Source: Blautia sp. (GTDB taxonomy: Bacteria > Bacillota > Clostridia > Lachnospirales > Lachnospiraceae). From it: a stretch of 64,000 nt of DNA. Position numbers and translations under genes: made by a program. Within the stretch, counting starts at the first letter, position 1; the number at the start of each line of letters is the position of its first letter. A model generated the notes under the pieces. It worked only from the letters and a program-made list of their open reading frames with translations, made no database searches and had not been told where the DNA came from. This document shows positions 41,488-51,058 of this stretch, in pieces. The DNA lies in contig JARIAQ010000019.1 in the NCBI GenBank assembly GCA_029257775.1, positions 157,603 through 221,602 on the forward strand. Reading direction: 5' to 3'.

Positions 41488-42474
41488 ATGAAGTGGAAAA
41501 AATTCAGAATAAAAACGAAAACAGAAGCAGAGGATATTATTATCAGTACCCTCTATGATATTGGATTAGAAGGTGCACAGATTGAAGATAACGTACCTCT
41601 TACACCGTTGGAAAAAGAGCAGATGTTTGTAGATATTCTACCTCAGATGCAGGAAGATGACGGTATCGCATACTTAAGTTTCTTTGTAGAAGAAACAGAA
41701 GATGGTGCATTACTTATGAACGGCGAAGTTACAGGAGAAGAGGAAATCTTAAATGCAGTGAAGACAGAGCTGGATGGACTTCGTGATTTTATGGATATAG
41801 GCGAAGGTAGTATTGCAGTAGACGAAACAGAAGATATTGACTGGATTAATAATTGGAAACAATATTTTAAACAGTTTTACGTGGATGATATTTTAATTAT
41901 TCCTTCCTGGGAAGAAGTAAAGGAAGAAGATAAGGATAGAATGATTATCCACATTGATCCGGGAACTGCTTTTGGAACAGGTATGCACGAAACAACTCAA
42001 CTTTGTATTCGTCAGTTAAAGAAATTCGTAAGAGAAGATACAGAACTTTTAGATGTTGGTACGGGTAGTGGGATTTTGTCCATTGTAGCGTTGAAATTAG
42101 GTGCAAAACACGCAGTAGGAACAGATTTAGATCCATGTGCAGTACCAGCTGTAGAGGAAAATAAAGAAGTAAATGAAATTCCTTCACAGGATTTTGATAT
42201 GATGATTGGCAATATTATTGATGACAAAGAAGTACAGAATAAAGTTGGGTATGAGAAATATGATATTGTAGTTGCTAACATTCTGGCAGATGTATTAGTG
42301 CCTCTTACACCAGTAATTGTACAACAAATGAAAAAAGGCGGGATCTATATTACTTCCGGTATTATTGATAATAAAGAAGAAACTGTAGTAGAAGCAGTAA
42401 AAGCAGCCGGTCTTGAAGTGTTAGAAGTGACTTATCAGGGTGAGTGGGTTTCCGTTACAGCCAGAAAAAATTAG
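41488..42474 (+). CDS. prmA: Ribosomal protein L11 methyltransferase PrmA
   Basis: DPGTAFGTGMHETTQLCIRQL, LLDVGTGSGILSIVALKLGAKHAVGTDLDP. Confidence 0.96.
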   Translation: MKWKKFRIKTKTEAEDIIISTLYDIGLEGAQIEDNVPLTPLEKEQMFVDILPQMQEDDGIAYLSFFVEETEDGALLMNGEVTGEEEILNAVKTELDGLRDFMDIGEGSIAVDETEDIDWINNWKQYFKQFYVDDILIIPSWEEVKEEDKDRMIIHIDPGTAFGTGMHETTQLCIRQLKKFVREDTELLDVGTGSGILSIVALKLGAKHAVGTDLDPCAVPAVEENKEVNEIPSQDFDMMIGNIIDDKEVQNKVGYEKYDIVVANILADVLVPLTPVIVQQMKKGGIYITSGIIDNKEETVVEAVKAAGLEVLEVTYQGEWVSVTARKN

Positions 42475-42483
42475 GAGAAAGTT

Positions 42484-43224
42484 ATGTATCGTTTTTTTGT
42501 AGAGCCGTCTCAGATAAAAGATAATCAGATTTGTATAAACGGAAGTGACGTAAATCATATAAAAAATGTTTTGCGCATGAAGCTGAAAGAAGAAATTTTA
42601 ATTAGTAGTGGAGAAGATAAGGAATATACTTGCTATATAGAGGAAATTGGAGAAGAAGAAATTCTTGCGCATATTATGTATGTTCAAGAAGCAGGGTACG
42701 AACTTTCTTCTAAAATTTATTTGTTTCAGGGACTTCCTAAAAACGATAAAATGGAACTGATTATCCAAAAAGCAGTCGAGCTAGGTGTACATCAAATTAT
42801 ACCTGTAGCATCCAAAAGAGCTGTAGTAAAGCTGGATAAGAAAAAAGAGGAAAAGAAACTTACAAGGTGGCAGGCAATTTCTGAAAGTGCGGCAAAGCAG
42901 TCAAAACGAATGTATGTACCAGAAATCGCTAATGTTATGAGTTTTCAACAGGCAGTAGATTATGCAAAAGAGTTGAATGTAGTTCTTCTTCCCTATGAGT
43001 TGGCAGATGGAATAAAAAAAACAAAAGAAATTATTAGTAGAATAAAGCCGGGATCGTCAGTGGGAATTTTTATTGGACCTGAGGGCGGATTTGAGGAAAG
43101 TGAAGTCGAACTTGCAAAAGGAAAAGCCAATGCACAGGTCATTACTTTGGGAAAAAGAATTTTAAGAACAGAAACAGCGGGACTTACGGTTTTGTCTATT
43201 TTAATGTATACACTGGAGGAATAA
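42484..43224 (+). CDS. rsmE: 16S rRNA m3U1498 methyltransferase RsmE
   Basis: HIKNVLRMKLKEEI, KNDKMELIIQKAVELGVHQIIPV, FIGPEGGFEESEVE, ILRTETAGLTVLS. Confidence 0.96.
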   Translation: MYRFFVEPSQIKDNQICINGSDVNHIKNVLRMKLKEEILISSGEDKEYTCYIEEIGEEEILAHIMYVQEAGYELSSKIYLFQGLPKNDKMELIIQKAVELGVHQIIPVASKRAVVKLDKKKEEKKLTRWQAISESAAKQSKRMYVPEIANVMSFQQAVDYAKELNVVLLPYELADGIKKTKEIISRIKPGSSVGIFIGPEGGFEESEVELAKGKANAQVITLGKRILRTETAGLTVLSILMYTLEE

Positions 43225-43226
43225 AG

Positions 43227-44381
43227 ATGGAAGCATATCTGGATAATTCAGCAACAACCAGATGCTACGAAGAAGTAAAAGATATTGTGGTAAAAACCAT
43301 GATAGAAGATTTTGGAAATCCTTCTGCAATGCATTTAAGAGGTGTAGAAGCAGAAAATTATGTAAAAGAAGCAACAAAAGAAATTGCAAAAACATTAAAA
43401 GTGCAGGATAAAGAAATCTTTTTTACTTCAGGAGGAACAGAGTCTGATAACTGGGCCATTATTGGGATAGCTCTGGCAAAGAACAGACAGGGAAAACATA
43501 TTATTACAACACCTTTTGAACATGCAGCTGTATCAGCGCCAATCCAATGGCTTTATAAGCAGGGATATGAAATAACAGAAATTCCTGTAGATGAAAAAGG
43601 AAACATTTTATTGGAAAAGCTTGCAGAGGCCATAAGAGAAGATACTATTTTAGTTTCTACAATGATGGTAAATAATGAAATAGGAGCTGTTTTGCCTATT
43701 GAGGAAATGGGAAGGTTAATTCACGAAAAAAATCCTCAGACAACTTTTCATGTTGATGCTATTCAAGCTTATGGGAAATACCGAATTTATCCAAAAAAAT
43801 GGAATATTGATTTATTGTCTGTCAGCGGTCATAAAATCCATGGCCCTAAAGGGGTAGGATTTTTATATGTAAATGAAAAGACAAAAATTCAGCCGTTAAT
43901 TTTAGGCGGTGGACAGCAAAAAGGAATGCGTTCCGGTACAGATAACGTACCCGGAATTGCAGGACTAGGTGTTGCTGCAAAGAGAATATATGAGCATATA
44001 GAAGAAAATGTTTCATCCATGATGGAATTAAAAAAATATTTTGCACAGGAACTTTTAAAAATTGAAAATGTGGAAATAAATGGTCCTGAAGTGGAAAAAG
44101 GAGCACCACATATTTTAAATGTGAGCTTTCTGGGAGTAAGAAGTGAAGTATTATTGCATACTCTTGAAGATAGGAATATTTATGTTTCAGCGGGAAGTGC
44201 ATGTTCCAGCCATAAAAGAGCAGGAAGTGCCACTTTGACAGCACTGCGTTTAACACCAGAGCAAAAAGAATCAGCAATTCGATTTAGTTTTTGTGAGTTT
44301 ACCACGAAAGAGGAAATTGATTATACACTGGAAGCATTGAGAAATGTACTTCCCATGCTTCGCAAGTATGCAAGAAAATAG
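43227..44381 (+). CDS. Cysteine desulfurase (NifS/IscS-like)
   Basis: YLDNSATTRCYEEV, FTSGGTESDNWAI, SVSGHKIHGPKGVGFLYV, SAGSACSSH. Directly upstream of thiI. Confidence 0.95.
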   Translation: MEAYLDNSATTRCYEEVKDIVVKTMIEDFGNPSAMHLRGVEAENYVKEATKEIAKTLKVQDKEIFFTSGGTESDNWAIIGIALAKNRQGKHIITTPFEHAAVSAPIQWLYKQGYEITEIPVDEKGNILLEKLAEAIREDTILVSTMMVNNEIGAVLPIEEMGRLIHEKNPQTTFHVDAIQAYGKYRIYPKKWNIDLLSVSGHKIHGPKGVGFLYVNEKTKIQPLILGGGQQKGMRSGTDNVPGIAGLGVAAKRIYEHIEENVSSMMELKKYFAQELLKIENVEINGPEVEKGAPHILNVSFLGVRSEVLLHTLEDRNIYVSAGSACSSHKRAGSATLTALRLTPEQKESAIRFSFCEFTTKEEIDYTLEALRNVLPMLRKYARK

Positions 44382-44396
44382 AAAGGAAATTATAGA

Positions 44397-45575
44397 ATGT
44401 ATAAAGCATTTTTAATTAAATATGCAGAAATTGCAATTAAAGGAAAAAATCGATACATTTTTGAAGATGCCCTGGTAGCACAGATAAAGTATCAATTGAA
44501 AAATGTAGAAGGCAAATTTAGAATTGTAAAAGAAATGGGTCGTATTTTCATCTATACAGATGGAGAATTTGATTATGATGAAACTATTGAATCTTTAAAG
44601 AGAGTATTTGGAATTTTCAGTATTTGTCCTGCTGTTGTATTAGAAGATGAAGGGTTTGAGAAACTTTCTGAGGAAGTGACAGAATATGTAAAAAAACTGT
44701 ATGGAGAGAAAACATTAACTTTTAAAGTTAATACCAGAAGAAATAAAAAAACATATCCTATGCAGTCTATGGAAATTAGTAGTGCTTTAGGTGGTGCAAT
44801 TTTAGATGCCTGCCCGAATATGAAAGTAGATGTACATCATCCGGATGTATTTGTAAATGTAGAAATCAGAAATAAAATTTATTTGTATTCTGAGAATATT
44901 CCAGGACCAGGCGGTATGCCTCTTGGAACAAATGGTAGTGCAATGCTTCTTCTTTCTGGTGGTATTGACAGCCCTGTTGCAGGATATATGATTGCAAAAA
45001 GAGGTGTTACTCTTGATGCGGTATATTTTCATGCCCCGCCATATACAAGTGAAAGAGCTAAGCAGAAAGTGGTCGATTTAGCTAAATTGGTAGCAAAGTA
45101 CAGTGGACCAATTCGTCTTCATGTAGTGAACTTTACCGATATTCAGTTATATATTTACGACAAGTGCCCTCATGAAGAACTGACAATTATCATGCGACGT
45201 TATATGATGAAAATTGCAGAAGAATTTGCAAAAAAAGATGGTTGTTTGGGATTAATTACGGGAGAGAGTATTGGCCAAGTAGCAAGCCAGACAATTCATA
45301 GTCTTGCTGCTACAAATGATGTATGTACTATGCCGGTATTTCGCCCTGTAATTGGTTTTGACAAGCAGGAAATTGTAGATGTAGCGTTAAAAATAAACAC
45401 TTATGAAACATCAATTTTGCCCTATGAAGATTGTTGTACTATTTTTGTTGCAAAACATCCTGTTACAAAACCAAATCTGCAAATTATCAAACGTTCTGAA
45501 GAAAAACTTCAGGAAAAAATTGATGAGATGATGAAAGAAGCAGTAGAAACAGCAGAAACTATTATTTGTGAATAA
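44397..45575 (+). CDS. thiI: tRNA 4-thiouridine synthase ThiI
   Basis: THUMP N-terminus, PP-loop LLLSGGIDSPVAGYMIAKRG, GESIGQVASQT. Confidence 0.96.
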   Translation: MYKAFLIKYAEIAIKGKNRYIFEDALVAQIKYQLKNVEGKFRIVKEMGRIFIYTDGEFDYDETIESLKRVFGIFSICPAVVLEDEGFEKLSEEVTEYVKKLYGEKTLTFKVNTRRNKKTYPMQSMEISSALGGAILDACPNMKVDVHHPDVFVNVEIRNKIYLYSENIPGPGGMPLGTNGSAMLLLSGGIDSPVAGYMIAKRGVTLDAVYFHAPPYTSERAKQKVVDLAKLVAKYSGPIRLHVVNFTDIQLYIYDKCPHEELTIIMRRYMMKIAEEFAKKDGCLGLITGESIGQVASQTIHSLAATNDVCTMPVFRPVIGFDKQEIVDVALKINTYETSILPYEDCCTIFVAKHPVTKPNLQIIKRSEEKLQEKIDEMMKEAVETAETIICE

Positions 45576-45590
45576 AAAGAGTGAAAAAAA

Positions 45591-45628
45591 TACAGGCTAT
45601 AGAAATTCTATAGCCTGTAAAAACTTTA
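45591..45628. terminator. Near-perfect palindromic terminator between thiI and the convergent HPr-like gene
   Basis: tacaggctatagaa-a-ttctatagcctgta followed by aaaacttt; A-tract upstream gives U-tract for the minus strand. Confidence 0.85.
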
Positions 45629-45641
45629 AACAGTATTTTAA

Positions 45642-45875
45642 TTAAACTAAGTATGGTTTTAATACTTCTAAAATTTCGTCTAAAGCTGCATCTGCTGCAT
45701 GAATGTTTAAATCGATAGATTTGGATAAATCTAAAGAAAAGATACCCATAATGGATTTTGCATCAATTACGTATCTTCCGGATACTAAATCAAAATCATA
45801 ATCAAATTTTGTAATTTCATTTACAAAAGATTTAACTTTGTCGATAGAATTAAGTGAAATTTTAACTGTTTTCAT
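45642..45875 (-). CDS. HPr-like phosphocarrier-family protein lacking the canonical His15 motif
   Basis: 77 aa HPr-like fold; Ser46-region motif AKSIMGIFSLDL kept, but NSIDKVKSFVN occupies the GIHARPA position. Confidence 0.8.
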   Translation of the reverse strand: MKTVKISLNSIDKVKSFVNEITKFDYDFDLVSGRYVIDAKSIMGIFSLDLSKSIDLNIHAADAALDEILEVLKPYLV

Positions 45876-46041
45876 TGGATAAAAATCCTCCCTTACATCA
45901 GATTTAATATTTGCTTATTACAAGCATAATGTTACCTTTTATGGTAAAAAAAGTCAATATAAAAAAGGGGAAATAAAGTACAAATTATTTGAAAACAATT
46001 CGTCAAAACGCTTAAGTTTCAGAAGGAATGAGGATAAAAGA

Positions 46042-47346
46042 ATGAAAAAAAAAGTAGCATTGCATAATTTAGGGTGCAAAGTAAATGCTTATGAATTGGA
46101 AGCCATGCAGGAAATGTTGGAAAAATCAGGATATGAGATTGTCCCTTTTGCACCAGGTGCAGATATCTATATTATCAATACCTGTACTGTGACGAATATC
46201 GCTGACAGGAAGTCTAGACAGATGTTGCATAAGGCAAGAAAAATGAACCCTCAGGCAATTGTCATTGCAGCTGGCTGCTACGTGCAGGCACAAAAGAATA
46301 TGGATCATATTGATGATTCCATTGATATTGTGTTGGGAAATAACAAAAAGCAAGATTTACTTTTTGTTTTGGAAAACTATAAAAAGGATAGTGGACAGGA
46401 AAAAGATATGATAAGTCTGGATAAACCAGTAGAATATGAAGAACTTCAGTTATCCAGTACAGGAGAACATACAAGAGCATATTTGAAAGTGCAAGATGGA
46501 TGTAATCAGTTTTGTAGTTACTGCATTATCCCTTATGTAAGAGGAAGAGTAAGAAGTAGAAAAAAAGAGGAAATATTAAAAGAAGTTCTTCGATTGACTG
46601 AAAATGGGTATCAAGAATTTGTACTTACAGGAATACATTTAAGTTCTTACGGTATAGATTGTGATGATAATCTTTTAAGTTTGATTAAAGAAGTTCATGA
46701 GATTAAAGGGGTAAAGAGGATTCGTTTAGGTTCTTTAGAACCTCGTATTATAACAGAAGAATTTGCAAAAGCCTTGGGAGAGTTGCCGAAAATATGTCCA
46801 CATTTTCATTTGTCTTTACAAAGTGGTTGTGATGCAACTTTAAAAAGAATGAATAGAAAATACAGCGCAGAAGAGTATTTGGAAGGTTGTAGACTTTTAA
46901 GAAAATATTTTAGAAATCCTGCACTGACTACTGATGTAATTGTAGGATTTCCACAGGAGTCTGAAGAAGAATTTGAACAGTCAAAAAAAATGATAGAAAG
47001 TGTGGAATTTTATGAAACACATATCTTTAAATATTCTAGAAGACAAGGAACACGGGCGGCAGAAATGGAAGGACAGATTGACGAAGCTGTGAAAACAGAA
47101 AGAAGTCACAAGCTACTCGAAATGGGAAAAGTGAAAAAACAAAAGTATATGGAAAGTTTTTTAGGAGAAACAGTGGAAGCTCTTTTTGAGGAAACTGCAC
47201 AAATACAAGGGGAAGAATACTGGATTGGATATACAAAGGAGTACTTAAAAGTAGCTACAAAAAGTAAAGAAAATTTAGAAAATCGTATTGTTTTCGGGAA
47301 AGTGGAAAGATTTATTGAAGAAGGGATTTTTATTTGCTCAATATAA
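46042..47346 (+). CDS. mtaB: tRNA (t6A37) methylthiotransferase MtaB
   Basis: ALHNLGCKVNAYELEAMQEML, radical-SAM CNQFCSYCIIPYVRGRVRSR. Confidence 0.95.
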   Translation: MKKKVALHNLGCKVNAYELEAMQEMLEKSGYEIVPFAPGADIYIINTCTVTNIADRKSRQMLHKARKMNPQAIVIAAGCYVQAQKNMDHIDDSIDIVLGNNKKQDLLFVLENYKKDSGQEKDMISLDKPVEYEELQLSSTGEHTRAYLKVQDGCNQFCSYCIIPYVRGRVRSRKKEEILKEVLRLTENGYQEFVLTGIHLSSYGIDCDDNLLSLIKEVHEIKGVKRIRLGSLEPRIITEEFAKALGELPKICPHFHLSLQSGCDATLKRMNRKYSAEEYLEGCRLLRKYFRNPALTTDVIVGFPQESEEEFEQSKKMIESVEFYETHIFKYSRRQGTRAAEMEGQIDEAVKTERSHKLLEMGKVKKQKYMESFLGETVEALFEETAQIQGEEYWIGYTKEYLKVATKSKENLENRIVFGKVERFIEEGIFICSI

Positions 47347-47424
47347 TAGTTGAATTTCTAAACAAGATATATTAAAATAAGGATATAGTTGCAGTACTAG
47401 AATGATAGGTAAGGGCGTGAATTT

Positions 47425-47694
47425 ATGGCAAATTTAGAGAACACACAATATTTTAATGTAAAAACAGACCCGGCAGTTCGTGTAAAAGAAGTATTAGATT
47501 TGGTATATAATGCTATGGCGGAGAAAGGATACAATCCGGTGAATCAGATTGTGGGTTATATTATGTCAGGTGATCCCACATATATTACCAGTTATAAGGG
47601 TGCCAGAAGCACAATTATGAAAGTTGAGCGAGATGAACTGGTGGAAGAATTGCTGAAGGAATATATTAAGAATAAATCATGGAAGCGTGATTAA
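47425..47694 (+). CDS. ireB: IreB family regulatory phosphoprotein (UPF0297)
   Basis: NTQYFNVKTDPAVRVKEVLDLVYNAMAEKGYNPVNQIVGYIMSGDPTYITS. Followed by ruvX. Confidence 0.95.
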   Translation: MANLENTQYFNVKTDPAVRVKEVLDLVYNAMAEKGYNPVNQIVGYIMSGDPTYITSYKGARSTIMKVERDELVEELLKEYIKNKSWKRD

Positions 47695-47697
47695 CTT

Positions 47698-48132
47698 ATG
47701 AGAATTATGGGATTGGATTATGGTTCAAAAACCATAGGGGTGGCAATTAGCGATCCTCTTGGAATTACTGCACAGGGAATAGAAATTATTCGACGGGAAG
47801 AAGAGAATAAATTAAGAAAATCTTTGCGCAGAGTAGAAGAACTGGTAAAAGAATATGAAGTTTCGGAAATTGTTTTAGGATTTCCGAAACATATGAACAA
47901 TACAATCGGTGAACGGGCGGAAAAATCGCTGCAGCTAAAAGAAGCACTGGAAAGAAGACTGGGCTTGCCCGTTGTAATGTGGGATGAAAGACTCACTACA
48001 GTAGAAGCCAATCGTACTTTAATGGAGACAGGAGTACGTAGAGAGAACAGAGGTAAATATGTAGATATGATAGCTGCTGTATTTATCTTACAAGGTTATT
48101 TAGATGCAAAAGCAAACCCGGGGACAGTTTGA
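47698..48132 (+). CDS. ruvX: Holliday junction resolvase RuvX (YqgF)
   Basis: [41 protein letters not shown]. Confidence 0.96.
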   Translation: MRIMGLDYGSKTIGVAISDPLGITAQGIEIIRREEENKLRKSLRRVEELVKEYEVSEIVLGFPKHMNNTIGERAEKSLQLKEALERRLGLPVVMWDERLTTVEANRTLMETGVRRENRGKYVDMIAAVFILQGYLDAKANPGTV

Positions 48133-48185
48133 GAAAGCCTGAACCATAGATGAGGTTTCGGCAAAAGCGAGCATGTGTCCGGGTT
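48115..48185 (+). other. Structured element spanning ruvX 3' end and ruvX-DUF1292 intergenic region
   Basis: Outer helix aacccgg(gg)aca/tgtccgggtt (48115-48126 with 48176-48185). Inner helix gcctgaacc/ggtttcggc (48137-48145 with 48154-48162). Confidence 0.5.
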
Positions 48186-48226
48186 ATGTGTATGCCTGAA
48201 AAGTGAAGAAGAAAGGACGAAAAAAC

Positions 48227-48493
48227 ATGGAAACAGTAATTTTTGATGGAGAAGACGGAACAGAATTAGAATTTGGAATTTTAGAGCAAACGAGAGTTGC
48301 TGGAATTAATTATCTTTTAGTAATTGATCCAGAAGAAAACGATGAAGAAAACGGAAGTGCGGCGTACATTTTAAAGGATATTTCAGAGGATGGCGATGAA
48401 GAAGGCTGCTATGTATTCGTAGAAGATGATACGGAATACGATGCGGTTTATAAAGTCTTTGCAGCCATGTTAGATGACATTGATTTTGAATAG
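48227..48493 (+). CDS. DUF1292 domain protein
   Basis: METVIFDGEDGTELEFGILEQTRVAGINYLLVIDPEENDEENGSAAYILKDIS; conserved ireB-ruvX-DUF1292 order. Confidence 0.93.
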   Translation: METVIFDGEDGTELEFGILEQTRVAGINYLLVIDPEENDEENGSAAYILKDISEDGDEEGCYVFVEDDTEYDAVYKVFAAMLDDIDFE

Positions 48494-48519
48494 GAGCGGA
48501 AATAATTGGAGGAAGAAAA

Positions 48520-50187
48520 TTGAAAAAAAATAATAATGGAAAATTGCGTATCATTCCATTGGGCGGACTGGAACAGATTGGAATGAACATCACTGCTTTC
48601 GAATATGAGGACAGTATTATCGTAGTAGATTGCGGACTTTCTTTTCCGGAAGACGATATGCTGGGAATTGATTTAGTAATTCCAGATGTCACATATTTAA
48701 AAGAAAATATTGATAAAGTAAAGGGGTTCGTTATTACTCATGGACATGAGGATCATATAGGAGCCTTACCTTATGTTTTAAGAGAAATCAATGTACCTAT
48801 TTATGCTACAAAGCTTACAGTAGGACTTATTGATAATAAATTAAAAGAGCATAACTTATTAAGAAACACAAAAAGAAAAGTGATTAAACATGGACAGTCT
48901 ATTAATCTAGGCTGCTTCCGTATTGAATTTATAAAGACAAATCATAGTATCCAAGATGCATCTGCACTTGCAATTTATTCGCCGGCAGGTATTGTTATCC
49001 ATACAGGTGATTTTAAAGTGGATTATACGCCGGTATTTGGAGATGCCATTGATTTACAGAGATTTGCGGAAATAGGTAAAAAAGGTGTTTTAGCGCTGAT
49101 GTGTGATAGTACCAATGCAGAGAGAAAAGGTTTCACTATGTCAGAAAGAACCGTGGGAAAAACATTTGATAATATTTTTGCAGAGCATAAAAACACTAGA
49201 ATTATTATTGCTACATTTGCTTCTAATGTAGACCGTGTGCAACAGATTATTAATTCGGCATATAAGTATGGCAGAAAAGTAGCTGTAGAAGGAAGAAGTA
49301 TGGTTAATGTTATTGGTACTGCTGCAGAGTTGGGATATTTGCAGATACCAGATAAAACATTGATTGATATTGATCAGATTAAAAATTATCCTGATGATAA
49401 AGTTGTTTTGATCACAACAGGAAGCCAGGGAGAGTCTATGGCAGCATTATCCAGAATGGCTGCTAACATTCATAAAAAAGTTACCATTAAACCAAATGAT
49501 ACTATTATTTTTAGTTCTAATCCAATTCCTGGAAATGAGAAAGCAGTTTCCAGAGTGATTAATGAATTAAGCCGAAAAGGTGCTGATGTTATTTTTCAAG
49601 ATGCTCATGTATCAGGACATGCGTGTCAGGAAGAAATTAAGTTAATTTATTCTCTGGTAAAACCAAAATATTCTATCCCTGTTCATGGTGAATATCGTCA
49701 TTTAAAGGCTCAGGCACAGATTGCCAGCGATTTAGGGATTCCTAAGGAAAATATTTTTATTCTTTCATCAGGGGATGTTTTAGAATTGAATGAAGAAGAA
49801 CCTGCAAAAGTAAAGGAAAAGGTTCGCACAGGAGCGATTCTGGTAGATGGATTAGGTGTAGGCGATGTAGGCAATATTGTATTAAGAGATAGACAACATC
49901 TAGCAGAAGATGGCATTATGATTGTGGTACTTACACTGGAAAAACGCAGTAGCAGACTTCTGGCAGGACCCGATATTGTATCAAGAGGTTTTGTTTATGT
50001 AAGAGAGTCTGAGGATTTGATGGATGAAGCAAGAATTGTAGTAGAAGACGCAATTGATGTATGTCTGGATAAGCATATTACAGATTGGGGAAAAATTAAG
50101 AATACGATTAAAGATTCTTTGGGAGATTTTCTGTGGAAACGTACAAAGAGAAACCCAATGATTTTACCAATCATTATGGAGGCATAA
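48520..50187 (+). CDS. rnj: Ribonuclease J
   Basis: KLRIIPLGGLEQIGMNITAFEYEDSIIVVDCGLSFPE, THGHEDHIGALPYVL, PVHGEYRHLKAQAQIA. TTG start. Confidence 0.96.
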   Translation: MKKNNNGKLRIIPLGGLEQIGMNITAFEYEDSIIVVDCGLSFPEDDMLGIDLVIPDVTYLKENIDKVKGFVITHGHEDHIGALPYVLREINVPIYATKLTVGLIDNKLKEHNLLRNTKRKVIKHGQSINLGCFRIEFIKTNHSIQDASALAIYSPAGIVIHTGDFKVDYTPVFGDAIDLQRFAEIGKKGVLALMCDSTNAERKGFTMSERTVGKTFDNIFAEHKNTRIIIATFASNVDRVQQIINSAYKYGRKVAVEGRSMVNVIGTAAELGYLQIPDKTLIDIDQIKNYPDDKVVLITTGSQGESMAALSRMAANIHKKVTIKPNDTIIFSSNPIPGNEKAVSRVINELSRKGADVIFQDAHVSGHACQEEIKLIYSLVKPKYSIPVHGEYRHLKAQAQIASDLGIPKENIFILSSGDVLELNEEEPAKVKEKVRTGAILVDGLGVGDVGNIVLRDRQHLAEDGIMIVVLTLEKRSSRLLAGPDIVSRGFVYVRESEDLMDEARIVVEDAIDVCLDKHITDWGKIKNTIKDSLGDFLWKRTKRNPMILPIIMEA

Positions 50188-50188
50188 T

Positions 50189-50530
50189 ATGAGTTTTATT
50201 GACACCTGCACAGAGATGTTAATTTCCGCTATTAAGAACGGTAATGCTTATAAACAGTATTGTGCAGCGTTAGAGGAAATTAAAAAAACTCCGGGATTAA
50301 AGGAACAGGTAGATGAACTTCGGCGTTTGAATTATCAAATTCAAAATCAAAATAGTGATATGAACTTAGATGTAGCTTTGGAAAATCTGGATGAAAAGAT
50401 TGAAAAGTTATGTAGAATAGTAGAAGTTAATCAATTTTTGGATGCAGAAATGGCATTATGTCGCCAGCTTCAGGAGATTAGTACAGCAATTCATCAGGGA
50501 ATTTATCTGGATATACCGGATTTGTCATAA
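50189..50530 (+). CDS. YlbF/YmcA family protein
   Basis: AIKNGNAYKQYCAALEEIKKTPGLKEQVDELRRLNYQIQNQ...LDAEMALCRQLQEISTAI. Confidence 0.88.
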   Translation: MSFIDTCTEMLISAIKNGNAYKQYCAALEEIKKTPGLKEQVDELRRLNYQIQNQNSDMNLDVALENLDEKIEKLCRIVEVNQFLDAEMALCRQLQEISTAIHQGIYLDIPDLS

Positions 50531-50545
50531 GTCAAGGAGAACAAC

Positions 50546-51058
50546 ATGGGAAAACAAATCAGAAAGCAGAAAAAATCATCTATAATAGCAGGAGCTTTTT
50601 TTCGATTTGCTCTTTATCTTTGTGTAGTTGTCTGCATCATTTATATAGGAAAATCAGCCTATGATTTTGGTTATGAGATTTTTAATCAGGAAACTATGGA
50701 TAATGAAGAAAATGGAAGAGATGTTACTATTGTTATAAAAGAAGGAGATTCCCCATATCAGATCGGAAAAACCTTGAAAAAGAAGGGGCTGATTGGCGAT
50801 CCAAAAATATTTGTAGCCCAGGAAATGCTTTCTAGCTACAAAGGAAAGCTCCAGATGGGGACTTATATTTTAAACACAAGTATGACTCCAGATGAAATGA
50901 TGGAGATTATGGCAAGAGAAAATACAGAAGGACAGCCAGATCAGACAAATGTTGGAGGAAAAGCAAAAGAAGGTAGTTCTGAAATACAGGACGGTTCCAG
51001 TTCGTCACCTAAAGAGGTGGATGAGTCTTCTCAGGAAGAAGGAGGAGGAGAATCGTGA
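50546..51058 (+). CDS. MltG/YceG-like N-terminal protein (membrane anchor + LysM-like domain only)
   Basis: N-terminal TM, then VTIVIKEGDSPYQIGKTLKKKGLIGDPKIFV...GKLQMGTYILNTSMTPDEMMEIM. The ORF ends in a low-complexity acidic tail with no YceG catalytic domain. Confidence 0.8.
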   Translation: MGKQIRKQKKSSIIAGAFFRFALYLCVVVCIIYIGKSAYDFGYEIFNQETMDNEENGRDVTIVIKEGDSPYQIGKTLKKKGLIGDPKIFVAQEMLSSYKGKLQMGTYILNTSMTPDEMMEIMARENTEGQPDQTNVGGKAKEGSSEIQDGSSSSPKEVDESSQEEGGGES

